DNA of 64,000 bases from Bog-756 sp963830165 (GTDB taxonomy: Bacteria > Actinomycetota > Acidimicrobiia > Acidimicrobiales > RAAP-2). Below are positions 61,855 through 64,000 of this stretch, piece after piece (the first letter of the stretch is position 1; the number at the start of each line of letters is the position of its first letter). The notes under the pieces were generated by a model. The model was not told where the DNA came from, did not search any database, and was given only the letters and a program-made list of their open reading frames with translations. The stretch is from the NCBI GenBank assembly GCA_963830165.1, contig CAWHKZ010000011.1, positions 124,001 through 188,000 on the forward strand, in the 5' to 3' direction. A program made the translations under genes and the position numbers.

Positions 61855-62706
61855 TCAGCTCCCGGTGAAGTTGGCCGGGCGCTTCTCCATGAAGGCGGTC
61901 ATGGCCTCCACGAGGTCGTCGGAGGAGAGGAACGCCGAGTTCCAGGTGGCCACGTACTCGAGGCCTTCGGCTACGGTGCGGTCCTCGGAGGTCGTGAGCA
62001 CGGCCTTGGTGCCCTGCACGGCCACCGGCGAGTTGGCGGCGATCTCGGCGGCCATGGCCCGGGCGTCGGCCAGGACCCCGTCCGCGTCGGCGCTCACCTG
62101 GTTGACGAGGCCGATGGTGGCGGCCCGCTCCGCGGAGATGTCCTTGCCGGTGTAGGCGAGTTCGGCCACGTGGCCCTTGCCGATGATGGCCGGCAGCCGC
62201 TGCAGGCTCCCGAGGTCCGCCACTATGGCGACCTTGGCCTCCCGCACCGAGAACTGGGCGTCGGTGCTGGCCAACCGGATGTCACAGGCGGCGATGAGGT
62301 CCACGCCGCCGCCGATGCACCACCCGTGCACGGCGGCGATGACCGGTACCGGGCAGTCGGCCACCGCGGTGACCGACGCCTGGAGCCGGACGATCTCCGA
62401 CCGTTGGCGGGCGGCCCGGGAGGCGGTCGACGCCCGGGGACCGTCATCCGACCCGCCGCCGATCAGCCCGGACATGGCGACCAGGTCGAGCCCGACCGAG
62501 AAGTGGGGACCCTTGGCCGCCACCACGACGGCCCGGACGTCCCGGTCGGCACCGATGGCGGCCATGGCCACCGGGAGGTCCTCCCAGAAGGCGGGCCCCA
62601 TGGCATTCCGCTTCTCCGGCCGGTCCAGCCACAGGGTGGCCACGTGGCCGTCCACCTCGATGGTGAGGACGTCTGACGAGAACGAGTCGATGGTGGGGGC
62701 GCTCAT
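61855..62706 (-). CDS. Enoyl-CoA hydratase/isomerase (dienoyl-CoA isomerase-like)
   Basis: 283 residues, crotonase fold. AVVVAAKGPHFSVGLDLVAM and AAVHGWCIGGGVDLIAACDIRLA are the oxyanion-hole parts. VREAKVAIVADLGSLQRLPAIIG fits the delta-3,5-delta-2,4-dienoyl-CoA isomerase group (ECH1), where the Asp of ADLG acts in catalysis. ATG 62706 is chosen; the frame beyond crosses tandem repeats. It lies antisense between sufB and sufD and splits that locus. Confidence 0.87.
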   Translation of the reverse strand: MSAPTIDSFSSDVLTIEVDGHVATLWLDRPEKRNAMGPAFWEDLPVAMAAIGADRDVRAVVVAAKGPHFSVGLDLVAMSGLIGGGSDDGPRASTASRAARQRSEIVRLQASVTAVADCPVPVIAAVHGWCIGGGVDLIAACDIRLASTDAQFSVREAKVAIVADLGSLQRLPAIIGKGHVAELAYTGKDISAERAATIGLVNQVSADADGVLADARAMAAEIAANSPVAVQGTKAVLTTSEDRTVAEGLEYVATWNSAFLSSDDLVEAMTAFMEKRPANFTGS

Positions 62707-62735
62707 GGGAGGCAAGCGTAGGGCGCGGACCCCGG

Positions 62736-62851
62736 GGACGCCGCCCCGACCGACGACAGGACGCCGCCCCGACCGACGACAGGGTGCCACCGCCGGACGA
62801 CAGCAGGACGCCGCCCCGACCGACGACAGGGTGCCACCGCCGGACGACAGC
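62736..62851. repeat. Compound tandem repeat between the crotonase and sufD
   Basis: Two unit types alternate: U starts GGACGCCGCCCCGACC (23 bp; 62736-62758, 62759-62781, 62806-62828) and V starts GGGTGCCACCGCCGGACG (24 or 23 bp; 62782-62805, 62829-62851). The order is U-U-V-U-V, so the 47-bp pair U-V is itself duplicated. Confidence 0.85.
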
Positions 62852-62967
62852 GCGCTGCTGCGCACGGGTGGCGGGCCCGTGCCGGTCCGCCCGAGGGGGC
62901 ATCACAGGCGCGTCCCGAAGGTCCCGTGGCGATCTCGCTCCCCGGCCGGCGACACCTGCAGGCCCGG

Positions 62968-62973
62968 TAGTAT
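62968..62973 (+). promoter_or_regulatory. Candidate -10 box for sufD
   Basis: TAGTAT about 50 bases before the first sufD-like residues. Because sufB is cut off by an antisense gene, sufD would need its own promoter. Confidence 0.4.
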
Positions 62974-63021
62974 GGCCACGAGGCTCGTCTATCGGGCCTC
63001 GATCCGCGAGAGGTCCAGATC

Positions 63022-64000
63022 CTGCCCACCTTCACCCCCGAAATTGCCGCAGCCCTGCCCGGGCCGCCCTGGTTGGCCCGCGCGCCGCACGGCGGCCGCC
63101 GAGGCCTTCGCGTCGTCGCCGCTGCCGACGGAAAAGGACGAGGTCTGGCGCTACAGCCGGATCGACCAGCTGGACCTCGACCGGTTCCGGCCCGCCGATA
63201 CGGCCCGCACCGGCGACGAGCCCGGCCCCTCGCCGTCCGAGCGGATCCACGCGCTGGTCGGACGGGCTCGGGCCCCGCAGCGGCCTGGTGGTGACCATCA
63301 ACGGCGTGCTGGCCACCCTGTCGTCGACGGTGGGTGACGACGTCGTGTCCCTCGGACGGGCCGCCGACCATCCGGAAGGCGCCGGCCTGCTCGGTGCGGT
63401 CCTCGCCGACCCGCATGACTTCCCGCTCCTCAACGACGCCTTCGCCGCCGACCCGGTCGTGGTGGACGTGCAGTCCTCGGCCGCGGTCGCCGACCCGCTC
63501 GTGGTCGTCCACGTGGTGACGGGCGCAGAGGGCGGTGCCGTGTTCCCGAGGACGATCGTCCGGGCCGGAGCGGGAGCCAGCGCAGGGGTCGTCGAGATCG
63601 TGGTCGACGCTGACAGCGGCCTACTGGCCGGTGCGCCGACCGACCTGATGGCCACCGGCGCGGCCGCCGGCCGAGCGCCTGGTCGTGCCGGTCACCGAGC
63701 TCGTCGTCGGGGACGGCGCGACGCTCGCCTACGTCTCGATCCAGTCGCTGGGCAGCGCGACCTGGCAGATCGCCCACCAGGCCAGCACCATCGGGGCCGA
63801 CGCCGCCCTCTCGAGCTACGCCGTGGCCCTCGGCGGCAGCTACGCCCGGCTGCGGACCGACTCGGCGCTGGCCGGGGACTCCGGCACGAGCAGCCTCCGG
63901 GCCGCCTTCTTCGGCACGCGGCGACCAGATGCTCGACTTCCGGACGCTGCAGGACCACCGGGCGCCGCGCACCACGAGCGACCTGCTGTTCATGGGAGCC
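63022..64000 (+). CDS. sufD: Fe-S cluster assembly protein SufD, 5' part with several frameshifts
   Basis: Runs off the window. Joined frames read LPTFTPEIAAALPGPPWLA, DEVWRYSRIDQLDLDRF, SGLVVTINGVLATLSS, VTELVVGDGATLAYVSIQS and HRAPRTTSDLLFMGA, which is SufD (the KxxxWRY and HTTSDLL-like motifs). The frame changes near 63083, 63262, 63665 and 63915, each time restoring the family sequence, so base errors are likely in an essential gene. No start codon is clear: the first matching residues begin at about 63022, after a gagagg ribosome-like site at 63007-63013. The GTG or ATG may itself be hidden by an error. Confidence 0.82.

Overview
The window is about 70% GC, densely coded on both strands, and reads as chromosome from an actinobacterium, most likely class Acidimicrobiia. 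The evidence is the order rho-rpmE-prfA-prmC-tsaC, mycobacterium-like fatty-acid and steroid catabolic genes, a protein starting with GPGWWLASDG, and 42-residue GYWLVASDGG repeats, which I associate with this class. The class is an inference from remembered family features, not from a search.

Layout. 1-3.75 kb: translation and termination genes (rho 3' end, rpmE, prfA, prmC, tsaC). 3.7-7.8 kb: a branched-chain amino-acid operon (leuB, ilvE, cimA) behind what looks like a complete attenuator: promoter, leaderless 16-residue leader peptide ending VAVVIID, hairpin, and terminator with a T-tract. 7.9-14.3 kb: small uncharacterised genes, an acyl-CoA dehydrogenase, a patatin remnant, a tyrosine-phosphatase-like protein and an ABC exporter. 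14.3-18.3 kb: a PadR-controlled ABC/FtsX exporter with a palindromic operator. 18.3-22.8 kb: an ArsC-like protein, MutM, a broken universal stress protein, a sterol-desaturase-family enzyme and a lipoprotein hydrolase. 23-31 kb: FadA5-like thiolase, EchA19-like hydratase, thioesterase, acyl-CoA ligase and 17-beta-HSD-like SDR, with KstR-type palindromes upstream of three of the units; this looks like part of a steroid or branched side-chain beta-oxidation regulon. 31.4-36.6 kb: a methylamine-utilisation-like cluster (MauD-like, unknown, MauE-like, MauA-like protein fused to propeller-type repeats, SPCG membrane protein, Lgt-like protein) without a separate MauB. 36.8-59.9 kb: mixed metabolism, including SDRs, an NlpC/P60 hydrolase, DUF885, a TetR/MFS pair, a CoA transferase, acyl-CoA dehydrogenase, MutY, several hydrolases and oligopeptidase B. 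60-64 kb: sufB, a small Cys protein, and sufD (cut by the window end), interrupted by an antisense crotonase and a tandem-repeat block.

Two general points affect reading. First, many genes carry apparent single-base frameshifts (cimA, USP, GNAT, fadD, SDR, mauD-like, mauE-like, lgt-like, mutY, sufD). Because both halves stay conserved, and because sufD and mutY are housekeeping genes, sequence error is likelier than decay. Second, many genes have a TANNNT box 6-9 bases before the start codon, the signature of leaderless transcription; I used this to choose several starts.
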